Of a stretch of 64,000 nt of DNA, positions 1 to 8,601 are shown piece after piece. Numbering within the stretch: position 1 is the stretch's first letter; every line of letters starts with the position of its first letter. The notes under the pieces are model-generated. The model ran no database searches. It was not told the origin of the DNA and saw only the letters and a list, made by a program, of their open reading frames with translations. A program made the position numbers and the translations under genes. The stretch covers positions 62,001-126,000 of the forward strand of contig CALQCM020000002.1 in the NCBI GenBank assembly GCA_943329075.2, read 5' to 3'. This DNA is from Chitinophaga pinensis (lineage in GTDB: Bacteria > Pseudomonadota > Gammaproteobacteria > Burkholderiales > SG8-41).

Positions 1-192
1 ATATTATTTAATTCAATTGTGTGTCCCCGACCTACCTGGCTTGCCGCAAATGTTGGCCTGCCGTCGTCAGCCCCACCTACCGACGACGATGCAATACCTT
101 ACGCCACCAAGCGCTACGGCGCAAATGTGAAGTGACGGATTTGAAAAGCATGGCCCGCCGGGTGGCAGACAGGTGCGCGATTGCGCGGTGCG

Positions 193-1176
193 TCAGTTCA
201 GCCTGATGCCCGCGACCTTGATCAGTTCGCGCCACTTCGCAATCTCCGACTTGATATGCGTCTGGAATTGCGCCGGCGTGGTGCCGTGCGGCGTCGAGCC
301 GTCTTTCATCAGGCGTTCGGCGACATCGGGGGCGTTGACGGCGGTGTTGAGTGCGAGCGAGAGTTTGTTGACGATGTCTTTCGGCACTTTCGCCGACGTT
401 ATAACGCCGTACCATTGATTGGCTTCAAAGCCCGGCACGCCGCCTTCGGCGATGGTCGGCAGTTCGGGCGCGGCGGGTGAGCGTTTGCCGGCAGTGATGC
501 CGAGAATGCGCAGGCGGCCGCTTTGCATGTGCGGGCGCGCGCTGAGCAGTGTGGTGAAACTCATGTCGACTTCACCGGCGAGCGTGGCGGCCAGCGCCGC
601 GGCGCCGCCCTTGTAGGGAATGTGCGTGAACTTGACGCCGGACTTGTAGGCGAGCATTTCGCCCGACAGATGTTGCAGCGCGCCGGTGCCCGACGAACCC
701 TGATTGAGTTTGCCCGGATTGGCGCGCGCGTAGGTGATCAGTTCGGCCACCGATTTCGCCGGCAGTGACGGATGCACGGTCAGCACGTAAAACAGACTGG
801 TGACCTGCGCGAGCGCCTGCAGATCTTTTTCCAGATCGTACGAAATCGGATTGCCGCTCGCCGACAGCACGGTGTGGCCGGCCGAGATCAGGCAGATGGT
901 GTAACCGTCCGGGTCGGCGCGCGCGGTGATTTCCGCGGCGATCGCGCCGCCGGCGCCGCTGCGGTTGTCGGCGACCACCTGCTGGCCCCACATTTCGGAG
1001 AGCTTGCGCGCCAGCGCGCGCGTGGTGATGTCGGTGCCGGCACCCGGCACAAAGGGCACGATGAAGCGCACGGGTTTGGTCGGGTAGGCGTCGACGGCGG
1101 AGGCGGCGTGCGTGTGCGCGGCGCTGAGCAGAAGCGCGATGGCGGCAACGGTGATCGTCAATGGTTTGGTCGGCAT
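193..1176 (-). CDS. Bug/TctC-family solute-binding protein
   Basis: A 327-residue periplasmic substrate receptor of the tripartite tricarboxylate transporter type. An N-terminal signal peptide (hydrophobic residues about 8-22, cleavage near Ala-25) precedes the family hallmark YPTKPVRFIVPF followed by a Gly-rich PGAGTD segment. Further family signatures are DNRSGAGG near residue 72 and HIPYKGG in the middle. Length is typical (about 320-330). Known family members bind carboxylates or aromatic acids and deliver them to TctA/TctB membrane proteins. No tctA or tctB lies in the window, so it is an orphan receptor and its ligand cannot be told. It stands alone, with repeat-bearing intergenic DNA upstream. 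Confidence 0.93.
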   Translation of the reverse strand: MPTKPLTITVAAIALLLSAAHTHAASAVDAYPTKPVRFIVPFVPGAGTDITTRALARKLSEMWGQQVVADNRSGAGGAIAAEITARADPDGYTICLISAGHTVLSASGNPISYDLEKDLQALAQVTSLFYVLTVHPSLPAKSVAELITYARANPGKLNQGSSGTGALQHLSGEMLAYKSGVKFTHIPYKGGAAALAATLAGEVDMSFTTLLSARPHMQSGRLRILGITAGKRSPAAPELPTIAEGGVPGFEANQWYGVITSAKVPKDIVNKLSLALNTAVNAPDVAERLMKDGSTPHGTTPAQFQTHIKSEIAKWRELIKVAGIRLN

Positions 1177-1210
1177 GCTGGTTCACGTGGAGGGCGGATT
1201 AGAAACGCGC

Positions 1211-1295
1211 GTCACTCCCGCGAAAGCGGGAGTCCATGAATTGTACGTCACTCAGCCTCAACGACGAACTGGATACCCGCTTTCGCGGGTATGAC
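1211..1295. repeat. Paired palindromic (dRS3-like) repeat, copy 1
   Basis: Two hairpin-forming modules face each other. The left one has CTCCCGCGAAAGCGGGAG as its core, the right one ATACCCGCTTTCGCGGGTAT. The left ends in GTCCA and the right begins CTGGA, so the whole is an inverted pair of about 27-bp units with about 30 bp of unique sequence between. Related pairs occur at 9545-9626 and 56872-56951. The core resembles the ATTCCC-N8-GGGAAT repeat known as dRS3 in Neisseria. It lies between two divergently oriented stretches and could also act as a transcription stop. Confidence 0.8.
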
Positions 1296-1324
1296 GGTTC
1301 TAATAAACGCGATCCCGTGGCGGA

Positions 1325-3349
1325 CTATTTCAGTATCTGATACAGGCTGCTGAAGTCGTCGGTCCATAGCTTGAGTCCCGGGATTTCATCGATCGGAGTG
1401 GTCTTGCCGGCGAGTGCGGGTTTTCCCAGCAGGGCCTTGTCGCGCGTGACGATCACCCAGTCGGTTTTCGAGTACGCCGTTTCCTCGGCGTCGTCGATCA
1501 CCAGCGCGGTCAGCAGGCCCTGGCTGTCGGCGATTTTTTTCACCACCGGCGCCAGCTTGAGGAAGCGGTTGGTGACATGGAAGACGATCGCGCCGCCCGG
1601 CTTCACATGCTTGAGGTAAACCTTCATCGCTTCGTTCGTGATCAGGTGCACCGGAATGGCGTCGCTCGAAAAGGCATCGACTACCAGCACGTCGAAATTC
1701 TGCGGCTCTTCGCGTTCGAGGGAGAGACGTGCGTCGCCGAGGCTGGTTTCGATCGCCGCCTTGCTGTCCTTCAGATAGCTGAACTCGCTTTGCGCGACTT
1801 CGATCACCTGCGGGTTGATGTCGTAGAAGCGGTAGGTGTCGCCGGTTTTGCCCCAAGCCGCCAGCGTGCCGGTGCCAAGACCGATGACGCCGACTTTCTG
1901 GTTTACCGGATTGGCACTCTTGATCGCGAGGCCGACGCCCGAGTCGGGGCCGTAGTAGGTGGTCAGTTCGGTGCGGCGCGCCGGGTTCAGATATTGTTCG
2001 CCGTGCAGGATCACGCCGTGGATCAGGCGCCGCATGGCTGCGTCTTCCGTCGTCGGGCTGGTGTCCTTGGTGCGCAGCGTGCCGTAGAAGTTGCGCGTCA
2101 TCACGCGCGTGTCTTCTTTCAGCTGGTTCAACTGGTTGTTCCAGAAATAACCGTAAACACCGGAGAGCGCCATCGCCGTCAGCCAGACGAGGATGGGCAG
2201 TTTGCGCAGGGTGATCGCGGCGAGGATCGCCGTCACCACGATGCCGAGGCCGAGTTCCGAATACGAGGGGAACAGGCGCGGTGCGATGAGGCCGACGAAC
2301 ATGCCGCCCAGCGCGCCGCCGAGCGACACCATCAGGTAGAACTGCGTCAGGTAACGCGGCGCCGGACGCATCTTCGCCAGTTCGCCGTGAAAGAACATGC
2401 AGCAGATGAAGAGACCGGCCAGATACAACGGAATCGCCGTCTTGATGTCGAGTGTGACGGAACTGGTCTGCAGGCCCCAGGCGCAAAAGCCGAGGATGAT
2501 GGCAAGCGGCCCGAGGACCACTGAACGCCGGTACCAGCCGTCGCTCTCGAAACACAGGATGAAGGTCAGCAGATACAGCGTCAGCGGCGCCAGCCACAGA
2601 AATGGAATCGACGCGATGTTCTGCGTGATGTGGTTGGTGATGGCGAGCAGCAGCCACGAACCCATTGCCGACAGGGCCAGCCACAGGATCAGATCGAAGC
2701 GGCGCGGCGCCGGTGCGGCTAGAGGCGCCGGATCGTTCGCGGCAGCCGGTGGAATCTCGACGGTCGGGTTGGCGCGCAGGCTGGCAATCGCCGAGGCCGC
2801 ACACAATATGGCAAACAGACCGTAGCCCGCCGACCACCAGATGGCCTGCGAGGCGGTGGCGATCCAGGTCTCAAATATGAACGGATACGAAATCAGCGCC
2901 AGCATCGAGGCCAGGTTCGACAGCGCAAACAGGCGGTAGACCGTGCCCAGCGGAAACGAGCGGGCAAACCACGCCTGCACCAGCGGGCCGGTGGTGGCCA
3001 GCAGCAGATACGGCAGGCCGATGGTGGCGATCAGGAGGCCAAGGATGCGCGCGCCCGGGTCTTCATTGCCCAGCGGCTTCCAGCTCACATCGGCCAGAAT
3101 GGGCAGCACGGCCAGGCTGGCCAGCAGCAGCACGATGTGCACGATGACTTGCGTGCGTGGTTTGAGTTTGCGCGTGGTGAAATCGGTATACGCATAACCT
3201 GCCAGCAGCGCGACCTGAAAAAACACCAGACAGGTCGTCCACACCGCGGCCGAACCGCCGAACCACGGCAGGATCTGTTTGGCGATGATCGGTTGCACGA
3301 GAAACAGCAGGAACGCGCTTGCGAAAATGGTACAAGCGTAAAGGAGCAT
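1325..3349 (-). CDS. Fused membrane protein / spermidine-synthase-like protein
   Basis: A 674-residue protein with two parts. Residues 1 to about 400 form a polytopic membrane domain beginning MLLYACTIFASAFLLFLVQP, the usual opening of 'fused MFS/spermidine synthase' proteins. The remainder is a Rossmann-type methyltransferase/aminopropyltransferase fold: VGVIGLGTGTLAAW (nucleotide loop), YDINPQ (acidic residue after strand 2), then VVDAFSSDAIPVH and a late FHVTNRF strand. An AAG GAG Shine-Dalgarno sits just before the ATG. Family members are widespread and mostly uncharacterised, and real polyamine synthesis is doubtful for the fused forms. It is transcribed alone. I am sure of the architecture and unsure of the reaction. 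Confidence 0.88.
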   Translation of the reverse strand: MLLYACTIFASAFLLFLVQPIIAKQILPWFGGSAAVWTTCLVFFQVALLAGYAYTDFTTRKLKPRTQVIVHIVLLLASLAVLPILADVSWKPLGNEDPGARILGLLIATIGLPYLLLATTGPLVQAWFARSFPLGTVYRLFALSNLASMLALISYPFIFETWIATASQAIWWSAGYGLFAILCAASAIASLRANPTVEIPPAAANDPAPLAAPAPRRFDLILWLALSAMGSWLLLAITNHITQNIASIPFLWLAPLTLYLLTFILCFESDGWYRRSVVLGPLAIILGFCAWGLQTSSVTLDIKTAIPLYLAGLFICCMFFHGELAKMRPAPRYLTQFYLMVSLGGALGGMFVGLIAPRLFPSYSELGLGIVVTAILAAITLRKLPILVWLTAMALSGVYGYFWNNQLNQLKEDTRVMTRNFYGTLRTKDTSPTTEDAAMRRLIHGVILHGEQYLNPARRTELTTYYGPDSGVGLAIKSANPVNQKVGVIGLGTGTLAAWGKTGDTYRFYDINPQVIEVAQSEFSYLKDSKAAIETSLGDARLSLEREEPQNFDVLVVDAFSSDAIPVHLITNEAMKVYLKHVKPGGAIVFHVTNRFLKLAPVVKKIADSQGLLTALVIDDAEETAYSKTDWVIVTRDKALLGKPALAGKTTPIDEIPGLKLWTDDFSSLYQILK

Positions 3350-3493
3350 CGGGAATGGACCGGTGTGTTGTTATTTGGAGGCCGGATTATACAGGCGGGC
3401 GCCGGTCGCCGTCGCGACGGGCGTTAGCGGCGGGCAGCGTTCACGCCGCGACGAGGATGATCCGGGCGCGGTGGAAGCAGCGGCCGCAAAGCG

Positions 3494-4765
3494 TCATGCC
3501 GGCACCTCGGCATGCGGGCGCTGACGCCTGATGGCGAGCACGCCCGCCGAGGCGAAGATGCAGGCGATGCCGGAGATGAGGAAGGCGCCGGTGTAGACGC
3601 CGAATTCGGCGCGCAGCAGGCCGCCGCCGCCGGCCGCCAGCGCCGAGCCGCACTGGTGGCCGACGTAGATCCAGCCGAAGACGATTGGTCCGTTCCGGCG
3701 GCCGAAGGTGTTGGTGGCGAGCCGCATGGTTGGCGGCACGGTGGCCACCCAGTCGAGCCCGTAGAACACCGAGAAGATCGCGATGCCGGTGAGGCTCAAG
3801 TCGCTGAACGGCAAGTACATGAGCGACAACCCGCGCAGGCCGTAATACCAGAACAACAGCTTGCGGCAATCGAAACGGTCCGTCAGCCAGCCCGAGAACG
3901 AGGTGCCGACGAGATTGAACAAGCCCATCGTAGCGAGGATGCTCGCCGCCTGTAACTCGGGCATGCCGCCGTCGTAGCAGAAGGAGATGAAGTGCGTGCC
4001 GATCAGGCCGTTGGTGCTGAGGCCGCAGACGAAAAAGGTGGCGAACAGCAGCCAGAAGTCGCGCACGCGCGCTGCCTGCCACAGCATCGATATTGCGAAG
4101 GCGGCAGGGTTGCCGGTGGCGGTTTGCGCAACATCGTCCTGTTGCGCGCCATAGGAACGCAATGCGAGGTCGCGCGGCCGCTCGACCATCAGCCAGGCGA
4201 CGAGTGGAATGAGCAGCATCACCGCACAGGACACCGTCCACGCGACCGAGCGCCAGCCATACTGCGAGGCGACTGAGGCGAGTAGTGGCAGGAACACGAG
4301 CTGCCCGGTGGCGGTGCTCGCCGAAAGCAGGCCGCTGACGAGGCCGCGGCGCTCGGTGAACCAGCGATTGGCGACCGTGACGGCGAGCACGTTGGCGCAC
4401 ATGCCGCTACCGATGCCGACGATCAGGCCCCAGGTCAGCAGCAGTTGCCACGGCTGCGTGACCTGCGTGCTCGATGCGGTGCCGATGACGAGCAGCGTGA
4501 GTCCGGTGAGCACGACGCGACGGATGCCGAAGCGCAGCATGGCGCTGCCGGCGAACGGGCCCATGAGGCCAAACAGCACAAGATTCAGTGCAACCGCCGA
4601 GGAGACGGTGGTGCGTTCCCAGCCAAGCGCCTTCTCGATCGGGATGATCAGCACGCCGGGCGTGGCGCGCACGCCGGCCGAGCACAGCAGAATGGCGAAG
4701 ACGATGCCGGCGACGATCCAGCCGTAGTGCATGCGACCGTTCACTGCTTTGGCCAGACTGTTCAC
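3494..4765 (-). CDS. MFS transporter
   Basis: A 423-residue major facilitator with about 12 hydrophobic segments. The first begins after HYGWIVAGIVFAILLCS, and the A-loop after TM2 carries MLRFGIRR, a degenerate form of the MFS G-x-x-x-D/R-x-G-R/K-R motif. A charged central loop (VERPRDLALRSYGAQQDD) separates the two six-helix halves. The overall pattern is closest to monocarboxylate/oxalate-formate type MFS porters, which is a family guess only. The listed start is GTG without a clear Shine-Dalgarno. An ATG 33 bp downstream (4732) would place the N-terminus right before TM1 and is a fair alternative. The substrate is unknown, and it lies upstream of a Bug receptor on the same strand. Confidence 0.87.
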   Translation of the reverse strand: MNSLAKAVNGRMHYGWIVAGIVFAILLCSAGVRATPGVLIIPIEKALGWERTTVSSAVALNLVLFGLMGPFAGSAMLRFGIRRVVLTGLTLLVIGTASSTQVTQPWQLLLTWGLIVGIGSGMCANVLAVTVANRWFTERRGLVSGLLSASTATGQLVFLPLLASVASQYGWRSVAWTVSCAVMLLIPLVAWLMVERPRDLALRSYGAQQDDVAQTATGNPAAFAISMLWQAARVRDFWLLFATFFVCGLSTNGLIGTHFISFCYDGGMPELQAASILATMGLFNLVGTSFSGWLTDRFDCRKLLFWYYGLRGLSLMYLPFSDLSLTGIAIFSVFYGLDWVATVPPTMRLATNTFGRRNGPIVFGWIYVGHQCGSALAAGGGGLLRAEFGVYTGAFLISGIACIFASAGVLAIRRQRPHAEVPA

Positions 4766-4840
4766 AATCAGACTTTGTTCGTTCTTCGTGGGAAGGGCGC
4801 CATTATAGTGGCTGGCGCGTCATGGCCGATGCTGCAGGCA

Positions 4841-5812
4841 TTACTGCGGTTCGATCTTCGCCGCTTTCATAATGGCGGCGAAGCGCTTGAGGTCGGCCTT
4901 GAACAGTTTGGCGAATTCGGCGGGTGGCGCCGCAGCCGGTTCATAACCGGTGCTCGAAAATGCTTCACGCAGGGTAGCGTTCTCGAAGGCTTTGCGCACT
5001 TCGGCGTGAATGCGGTTGACGATGGCGGCGGGTGTTTTCGGCGGTGCGAACATGGCGTGCCAGCCGGTGTCGAAACTGTAGCCGGGCAGGCCGCTCTCGG
5101 CGATGGTCGGCAGATCGGGCAACGATGAAATGCGTTTGTCGCCGGTGAAACCAATGCCGCGCAGCCGGCCGGCCTTGAGATGCGGCACCGCCACGCTAGC
5201 CCCCGGAAAATGCAGATGCACTTCGCTGCTCAGAACAGCGGTGAGCGCCGGGCCGCCGCCCTTGTACGGAATGTGCTGCAGCGTGATGCCGGCTTTTTGC
5301 GCCAGCAGTTCGCCGGCCAGATGCTGGCCGTTGCCGATGCCGGCCGAGCTGTAGCGCAGGATTTGCTTCTTCGCAACTTCGATCAGTTCCTTGATGTTGC
5401 TGGCCTGCACCGAGGAATGCGCGACGAGGATGTAGCCCAGCCCGTTGGCGTAGTTGGTGACCGGTGTGAAATCGCGTTCGCTGTCGTAGGGCAGCGATTT
5501 GTACATCGACGGGTTTACTGCGAAGGCCACCGAGGTGGCGAGTATGGTGTAACCGTCCGGCACCGATTTGGCGACGATGTCACAGCCAACGATGCCATTG
5601 GCGCCGCTGCGGTTGTCGATCACCAGCGGCTGGCCCATCGACGCTTCCATTTGTCTCGCCAGTTGGCGGATATAGGTGTCGACATTGCCGCCGGCCGGGA
5701 AGGGCACCACCACGCGGATCGGGCGTGCCGGATAAGTTTGCGCCTGTGCGGATGCGACGGATGCGCAGAGTGCGCCCAGCAAGAGGGCGGCCCGCGGCAT
5801 GGTTTTGTGCAT
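4841..5812 (-). CDS. Bug/TctC-family solute-binding protein
   Basis: A 323-residue periplasmic receptor. I place the start at 5812 because that ATG follows GAGGAA at good spacing and opens directly into a signal peptide (MHKTMPRAALLLGALCASVASAQA cannot be extended sensibly; the upstream frame is Arg/Ser-rich). The mature part starts TYPARPIRVVVPFPAGG, the family hallmark, followed by DNRSGANG and QHIPYKGGGPA. Known relatives feed small acids to tripartite carboxylate permeases, but none is present here. The A/T-rich sequence upstream (5835-5870) could hold the promoter. The ligand is unknown. Confidence 0.93.
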   Translation of the reverse strand: MHKTMPRAALLLGALCASVASAQAQTYPARPIRVVVPFPAGGNVDTYIRQLARQMEASMGQPLVIDNRSGANGIVGCDIVAKSVPDGYTILATSVAFAVNPSMYKSLPYDSERDFTPVTNYANGLGYILVAHSSVQASNIKELIEVAKKQILRYSSAGIGNGQHLAGELLAQKAGITLQHIPYKGGGPALTAVLSSEVHLHFPGASVAVPHLKAGRLRGIGFTGDKRISSLPDLPTIAESGLPGYSFDTGWHAMFAPPKTPAAIVNRIHAEVRKAFENATLREAFSSTGYEPAAAPPAEFAKLFKADLKRFAAIMKAAKIEPQ

Positions 5813-5876
5813 GGTGATTTCCTCGTCGTTGCGTTTAGTGTTATTTGAAAAAATCATAACACGCGCAGCAGCAGGT

Positions 5877-6200
5877 TTACCCGCCGTTGAACGCAACCCA
5901 CGCAATAAACGCCAGCAGGCCCCAGCCGATGACGACAAACACCACCGGCTCGACGGCGTGCGATTCAGCGGAACCGAGCAGCGCCGAGCCGCGTCGCCGC
6001 AGGCCCGCGGCGAACAGCGGGCTGAACCAGATCATCGCCAGCAGCACGAGGCCGCCGGCGGCCACCGCCAGTGCGACCGCATCGCCGCCACGCCGCCATG
6101 CCTGCATCACACAGGCTGCGGCGAGTGCCGTCGATGCAACGCGGTTGAGCAGCGTCGTCTTGCTGCGCCGCGTGCCACCCTGCGAATCCGCATCCGCCAT
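5877..6200 (-). CDS. Small predicted membrane protein, unknown
   Basis: A 107-residue protein I do not recognise. Predicted membrane segments lie at about residues 42-58 (AVALAVAAGGLVLLAMIW) and 85-103 (VVFVVIGWGLLAFIAWVAF). A weaker hydrophobic stretch lies at 22-33. The N-terminus is charged and soluble. It sits head to tail before the Bug gene at 5812, with a gap of about 64 bp. It is kept as a gene because of its coherent membrane topology and typical position, not because of a family match. There is no strong Shine-Dalgarno, so the start could be shorter. Confidence 0.6.
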   Translation of the reverse strand: MADADSQGGTRRSKTTLLNRVASTALAAACVMQAWRRGGDAVALAVAAGGLVLLAMIWFSPLFAAGLRRRGSALLGSAESHAVEPVVFVVIGWGLLAFIAWVAFNGG

Positions 6201-6331
6201 TGCGCGCCTATACAGAGGTGCTTTGATGCGTGCATTATACGCAGTCGCCGGTTCCGTACATTGACCGGCCCGCGCCGAGTGGTGTTATTGCAGTCGTTGT
6301 TCCGGCAGGGGAGATTTTCAGGAGACAGGCC

Positions 6332-6670
6332 ATGATTAAATCGATCTGTTCCGCGTTGGCGGCACTCGCAATTTTCGCGTCCGCGCCGCTGTGTGCCGCA
6401 GAGCTTCCGCTGTTTCACGGCGTGCCCGGCAGCGATCAATCGTACGACAAGGTCGTCACCATCAAGCCCGATGCAAAATGGGTGAACGTGACGAGCGGTG
6501 AGAGCGTGAAATTCGTCGATGTGACGACCGGCAGGAGTTTTGTCTGGCGCTTCGATATGCGCAATTTTGTCGTCTTCGACCTCGTGGCGGTGGCGCCGCC
6601 CGGCGTCCTCAGTCACGCGCACCTGACAGTCTATGTGGCGCAGGATATCCGCGAGACCGACGATCATTGA
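6332..6670 (+). CDS. CzcE-like periplasmic metal-binding protein
   Basis: A 112-residue secreted protein. A 22-23-residue signal peptide ends CAA before ELPLFHG. The mature part has KVVTIKPDAKWVNV, then GESVKFVD, a WRFD segment and VAPPGVL followed by VTVYV-like HLTVYVAQD. This order of beta strands matches CzcE of Cupriavidus, a periplasmic copper-binding protein of heavy-metal resistance loci. The start at 6332 follows a GGAGA Shine-Dalgarno and begins the signal peptide, so I prefer it to the longer upstream frame. No czcABC efflux genes are nearby. The metal role is inferred from the family alone. Confidence 0.78.
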   Translation: MIKSICSALAALAIFASAPLCAAELPLFHGVPGSDQSYDKVVTIKPDAKWVNVTSGESVKFVDVTTGRSFVWRFDMRNFVVFDLVAVAPPGVLSHAHLTVYVAQDIRETDDH

Positions 6671-6734
6671 GTTTGAGCACGCAGTCCAGTGGCGGATGGT
6701 TGCAGTGCCGCGGGCCCGTTAAATCAAGGAAAAC

Positions 6735-7619
6735 ATGTCAGCACGCAGCGCGCGAGATTGGGGCCTGTTGCTCGCGTTAAGCGCGATGTGGGGCAGCGCT
6801 TTTTTGTTCATCAAGCTTGGCGTCGCCAGCGTGCCGCCGGGCACGCTGGCGGCAGGCCGCATCGTCATCGGCGCCATGATTCTGTATGCGGCGCTGCGCT
6901 GGCGCGGGCTGGCGCTGCCGCCGTTCGGCGCGGCGTGGTGGCCGTATGCGGCGATCGCGCTGGCCGGCAACAGCGCGCCGTTTTTCCTGATCAGCTGGGG
7001 GCAGCAAGTTGTCGACAGCGCGCTGGCCGGCATTCTGATGGCGATCATGCCGCTGACGACGTTACTGCTCGCACATTTTTTTGTCGCCGGCGAACGCATG
7101 ACGCTGTGGCGCACGACCGGCTTCGTCGTCGGCTTCAGCGGCATCGTCGTGCTGATGGAGCCGTCGGCGCTGTCCGCCGCCGGCGGCAATCTCATTGCAG
7201 AACTGGCGGTGCTGGCTGGCGCGGTGTGTTATGCCGCCAACAGCGTCATTTCGCGGCGCCTGATCACGACGGATTTTCTGGTGGCCTCGACCGCGGTGAT
7301 GATCGTCGCCACCGGCATGACGCTGCCGCTGGCTTTGTGGATCGACCGGCCGTGGACGCTGGCGCCGTCGGCCGGTTCGGTGGCCTCCATTGTCTGGCTG
7401 GGCATCGGGCCGACTGCACTGGCGACCCTCCTTTATTTCCAGCTCATCGCCACGGCGGGGCCGACGTTCATGTCACTGGTCAATTACCTCTCGCCGGTGG
7501 TGGCGCTGGCCGCCGGCGTTGCGCTACTCGGTGAGCAGCCGGGGACGGCCGCTTTTGCCGGGTTGGGGCTGATACTGCTGGGCATCGCCGTTAGCCGCCG
7601 TGGCGCAAATGCCTCTTGA
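6735..7619 (+). CDS. DMT-superfamily (EamA) transporter
   Basis: A 294-residue inner-membrane protein with about ten hydrophobic helices arranged as two EamA repeats. The first repeat opens with LLLALSAMWGSAFLFIKLG, the standard start of the drug/metabolite transporter family. The second repeat starts near residue 150 (AELAVLAGAVCYAANSVISRR). The C-terminal half has the usual YLSPVVALAAGVALLGEQ helix pair. Such proteins export or import amino acids, nucleosides or other metabolites, and the substrate cannot be told from sequence. It is transcribed in the same direction as the DUF3567 gene that follows. Confidence 0.93.
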   Translation: MSARSARDWGLLLALSAMWGSAFLFIKLGVASVPPGTLAAGRIVIGAMILYAALRWRGLALPPFGAAWWPYAAIALAGNSAPFFLISWGQQVVDSALAGILMAIMPLTTLLLAHFFVAGERMTLWRTTGFVVGFSGIVVLMEPSALSAAGGNLIAELAVLAGAVCYAANSVISRRLITTDFLVASTAVMIVATGMTLPLALWIDRPWTLAPSAGSVASIVWLGIGPTALATLLYFQLIATAGPTFMSLVNYLSPVVALAAGVALLGEQPGTAAFAGLGLILLGIAVSRRGANAS

Positions 7620-7701
7620 AAATGAGCGGCTTAGCCCAAGATAAGGGGTATCGGCGGGGGATGGGCCCCGGCCGGCAAGCCAAATTTTTGAAAGACTATC
7701 A

Positions 7702-7719
7702 ACCAAACGCCCGTTTGGT
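7702..7719. promoter_or_regulatory. Perfect 18-bp palindrome, probable operator
   Basis: ACCAAACG-CC-CGTTTGGT is a perfect inverted repeat with 8-bp arms and a 2-bp centre, ending 13 bp before the ATG of the DUF3567 gene. The inner CAAAC-N4-GTTTG shape agrees with operators described for TetR-type fatty-acid regulators such as PsrA. A repressor site overlapping the 5' leader is the simplest reading. No T-run follows, so it is not a terminator. Confidence 0.55.
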
Positions 7720-7732
7720 CGTTAATAGACTC

Positions 7733-7966
7733 ATGAACATCGTCTACAACAGCGATAACTACTACGTCGTCGAGTATCCGTTGCAACACGGCTACGAGGT
7801 GGTGGACAAGCAATCCAGCCGCGGCACCTATTTTCAGGGGGATGTCGCGCTGAAGTTTCGCCAGTCCATGATCGGCGCCATCGGCGACGATCCGTCGCCC
7901 GATAATGTGGATGAGTTTCTGTCGAGCTTCGGGGCGTTGATCAACTTCCCGATGGTCGTGCACTAA
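7733..7966 (+). CDS. DUF3567-family protein
   Basis: A 77-residue protein of the betaproteobacterial DUF3567 family. It begins MNIVYNSDNYYVVEY, continues HGYEVVDKQSSRGTYFQGDVA and ends in a conserved acidic segment DPSPDNVDEFL plus a hydrophobic tail. The frame is open for 39 more codons upstream, but family members start at MNxxYNS, so 7733 is chosen. The extension would run through the 18-bp palindrome, another reason to reject it. The function of the family is unknown, and it lacks signal or membrane segments. It converges with the gene at 7976, leaving 9 bp between stops. Confidence 0.82.
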   Translation: MNIVYNSDNYYVVEYPLQHGYEVVDKQSSRGTYFQGDVALKFRQSMIGAIGDDPSPDNVDEFLSSFGALINFPMVVH

Positions 7967-7975
7967 ATCCGCACG

Positions 7976-8590
7976 TCAATTCGCGCTTGCAGGTTCCGCC
8001 GCATCCGTTCGGTGCGCGCATTTTCCGCTGTCGGCCAGTTCGGGCCGCGCGATTGCGGCGATGAACAACTGTCTGATCTGTTCGGTTTCTTCCGCAGCTT
8101 TTAAATGATCGGCCAGCAGGATGCTGCCGGCAGGCGTACGCGCCAGCAGGCGATAGTAACGCGCGCCGCCGAAGATGCCGACGAAGCGCGCTTCACGCAC
8201 GCTGTCGATGGCGCTAATCAGTTTGACTTGCACGATATTTTTCGCCAGCGGGATGCCGCACCAGCGGCGGTCGGCACGCAGTTCGCCGGCGGCGGTTGCC
8301 ACCGTCAGTGCATTGAGCGCGCTCCACAGCGCAATCGCGATGAACACGGCGCCGACGCCGAGCAGGGGCAGCACGAACACGCCGGCAAAGGCGAGTGCCA
8401 GCATGCTTGATGCACTGTCACCGCTGTGGCCGACGAGCCCCGCGAACGAGGCGAAGGCGATGATGCTGCAGGCGACGCCGAACAGCGCCAGCATCAATGC
8501 CGGTGCGGCAGTGCGCAGCGCCGGGCAGTAGACGATGAGTGCCGATGCATCGCTGTGCACCAGCGTGCTGCCGATGCGCTGCTCATTCAT
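7976..8590 (-). CDS. Predicted membrane protein, unknown
   Basis: A 204-residue protein with two hydrophobic helices, about residues 28-52 (PALMLALFGVACSIIAFASFAG begins it) and 64-92. They are followed by a soluble C-terminal half rich in beta-type residues (VQVKLISAIDSVREARF..., YYRLLART). This layout, two helices followed by a small soluble domain, resembles membrane-anchored PH-like proteins, but I cannot assign a family. It starts 11 bp after the stop of the Bug gene at 8602-9660, so the two probably share a transcript. Confidence 0.65.
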   Translation of the reverse strand: MNEQRIGSTLVHSDASALIVYCPALRTAAPALMLALFGVACSIIAFASFAGLVGHSGDSASSMLALAFAGVFVLPLLGVGAVFIAIALWSALNALTVATAAGELRADRRWCGIPLAKNIVQVKLISAIDSVREARFVGIFGGARYYRLLARTPAGSILLADHLKAAEETEQIRQLFIAAIARPELADSGKCAHRTDAAEPASAN

Positions 8591-8601
8591 GGCCGGAGGA
8601 C

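Noticed and set aside
1386..2837. 483-residue frame in the second minus-strand register of the spermidine-synthase-like gene
   Set aside because: It overlaps a well-supported membrane protein and has typical shadow composition.
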